Positions 63,532-64,000 of a stretch of DNA of 64,000 bases are shown one piece after another (position 1 is the first letter of the stretch; each line of letters begins with the position of its first letter). This DNA comes from Osmia lignaria lignaria (lineage: Eukaryota; Arthropoda; Insecta; Hymenoptera; Megachilidae): contig NW_027478158.1 of the NCBI RefSeq assembly GCF_051020975.1, positions 5,146,001 through 5,210,000 of the forward strand, given 5' to 3'. The position numbers were made by a program, and so were the translations under genes. Under the pieces are notes generated by a model. It had not been told where the DNA came from. It did no database searches and was given only the letters and a program-made list of their open reading frames with translations.

Positions 63532-63537
63532 TTTATT
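63532..63537 (-). promoter_or_regulatory. AATAAA in the 5' LTR
   Basis: Counterpart of the candidate polyadenylation signal at 56488-56493. In the 5' LTR it must be read through to produce genomic RNA. Confidence 0.4.
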
Positions 63538-63906
63538 ATCAATACAACCCGAGCGGTAAGATTGTATTGTGGTAGGAACTGTCACAAGGTTTCACTGGGT
63601 TTAAAGGAGAATGCTAATGTGGGTTTGACACAGCAATGTATATATTCTACAATCTTGGTCTATTACAGATGTTGTTGTCGCGAATATAGGTGTATAATGT
63701 GATATATTACCTATTTCCACTATGCTCGGTGTTCACGCACTGGCAATGCAGGGGTGTTGTGTGTGGTTGATTGTAATGCCAAATAGAAACACGACTCGCG
63801 GATTCTATAAGGTGAATGTTGCTCGAAGGGGACTTCAACCCGATCTCACTAATAGTAACCAACTCACTACCGTACACGACGTGCTCGACACGAGATGAAC
63901 TCTGGT

Positions 63907-63942
63907 ACTGCCCCCGATCGTTGGTACGAACGGGTTTATATA
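63907..63942 (-). promoter_or_regulatory. LTR core promoter driving the element (5' LTR)
   Basis: TATATAAA at 63942-63935 and CAGT at 63910-63907 on the minus strand, with the predicted first transcribed base (A) at 63909. This promoter would start the genomic RNA that serves gag and pol. Predicted from motif and spacing only. Confidence 0.62.
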
Positions 63943-64000
63943 CTAATTAAGAAGGGTGGTCTGGTTACTATTCGAGTGATCAGGCTGGGTCCACCTGCCT

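Larger units (their letters stand above)
56416..64000 (-). mobile_element. Env-bearing gypsy/errantivirus-type LTR retroelement (5' LTR cut by window end)
   Basis: Two direct LTR copies start at 56416 and 63460 and flank a 6,303-bp interior. Interior order on the minus strand is primer-binding site, leader, gag, -1 frameshift, pol, env, Tudor ORF, cysteine-rich ORF and polypurine tract. Presence of env after pol and its baculovirus-F-like fusion region place it with insect errantivirus-like Ty3/Gypsy elements. If the right LTR is also 741 bp, the copy is about 7.8 kb and ends near 64200. The interior is defective, since RNase H and integrase are missing. LTR similarity (4 differences in 541 bp) indicates a recent insertion, presumably made with enzymes supplied by an intact relative unless the deletion happened afterwards. 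Confidence 0.95.
63460..64000 (-). repeat. 5' LTR (right), first 541 bp, cut by window end
   Basis: Collinear with 56416-56956 at an offset of 7,044. Differences seen: two near the outer end (GACGGCTTGGTAG against GACGTCTTGGCAG), AATGCAGGGG against AATGCGGGGG, and CTCGACACG against CTCGTCACG, so 537 of 541 identical and no gaps. About 200 bp of U3 lie outside the window. Confidence 0.95.

Overview
The window is eukaryotic, most likely insect, heterochromatin. About 56.4 kb of a 322-bp tandem satellite is interrupted by a young, minus-strand, envelope-bearing LTR retroelement. The insect assignment is inference. It rests on the errantivirus/gypsy-type Env with a baculovirus-F-like fusion region, an arthropod-style initiator (TCAGT) placed behind a TATA box, and the general element structure. 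The species cannot be named from the sequence.

Positions 1-56415 hold roughly 175 head-to-tail copies of one 322-bp unit and no gene. 322 is not a multiple of 3, and the many short reading frames have TTG starts, so they are by-products of the repeat. The array is organised at several higher scales. A 5,474-bp (17-unit) block is tandemly duplicated near 11-22 kb. 3,542-bp (11-unit) duplications lie near 1.4-7.6 kb and 20-27.5 kb. Shorter 3-, 4- and 6-unit higher-order repeats lie between 35 and 54 kb. The left half carries large, nearly identical copies. The right half carries more private substitutions and the few length variants seen.

At 56416 the satellite is broken by an LTR element that runs past the window end. 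Read on the minus strand it is: 5' LTR (right, 63460 to beyond 64000), a primer-binding site matching a tRNA-Leu-like 3' end, a leader with a repeated hairpin, gag (63269-62097), a -1 frameshift signal with a predicted H-type pseudoknot, pol (protease and reverse transcriptase only), env (Baculo-F/errantivirus type), a two-ORF accessory module, the polypurine tract and the 3' LTR (56416-57156). The LTRs differ at 4 of the 541 positions that can be compared, so the copy is recent. It is damaged: RNase H, integrase and the Env signal peptide are missing at one junction near 60345, so it could not transpose alone.

The most interesting part is the accessory module between env and the polypurine tract (about 57.3-58.4 kb). 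It is much more GC-rich than env. It has its own TATA-plus-initiator promoter signature and encodes a complete single extended Tudor domain protein, overlapped at its end by a cysteine-rich, zinc-finger-like reading frame. Tudor proteins are scaffolds of the piRNA pathway, which silences such elements in insect gonads. A retroelement carrying one suggests a captured host gene that may interfere with silencing or assist the element in germ or follicle cells. That role is inference.
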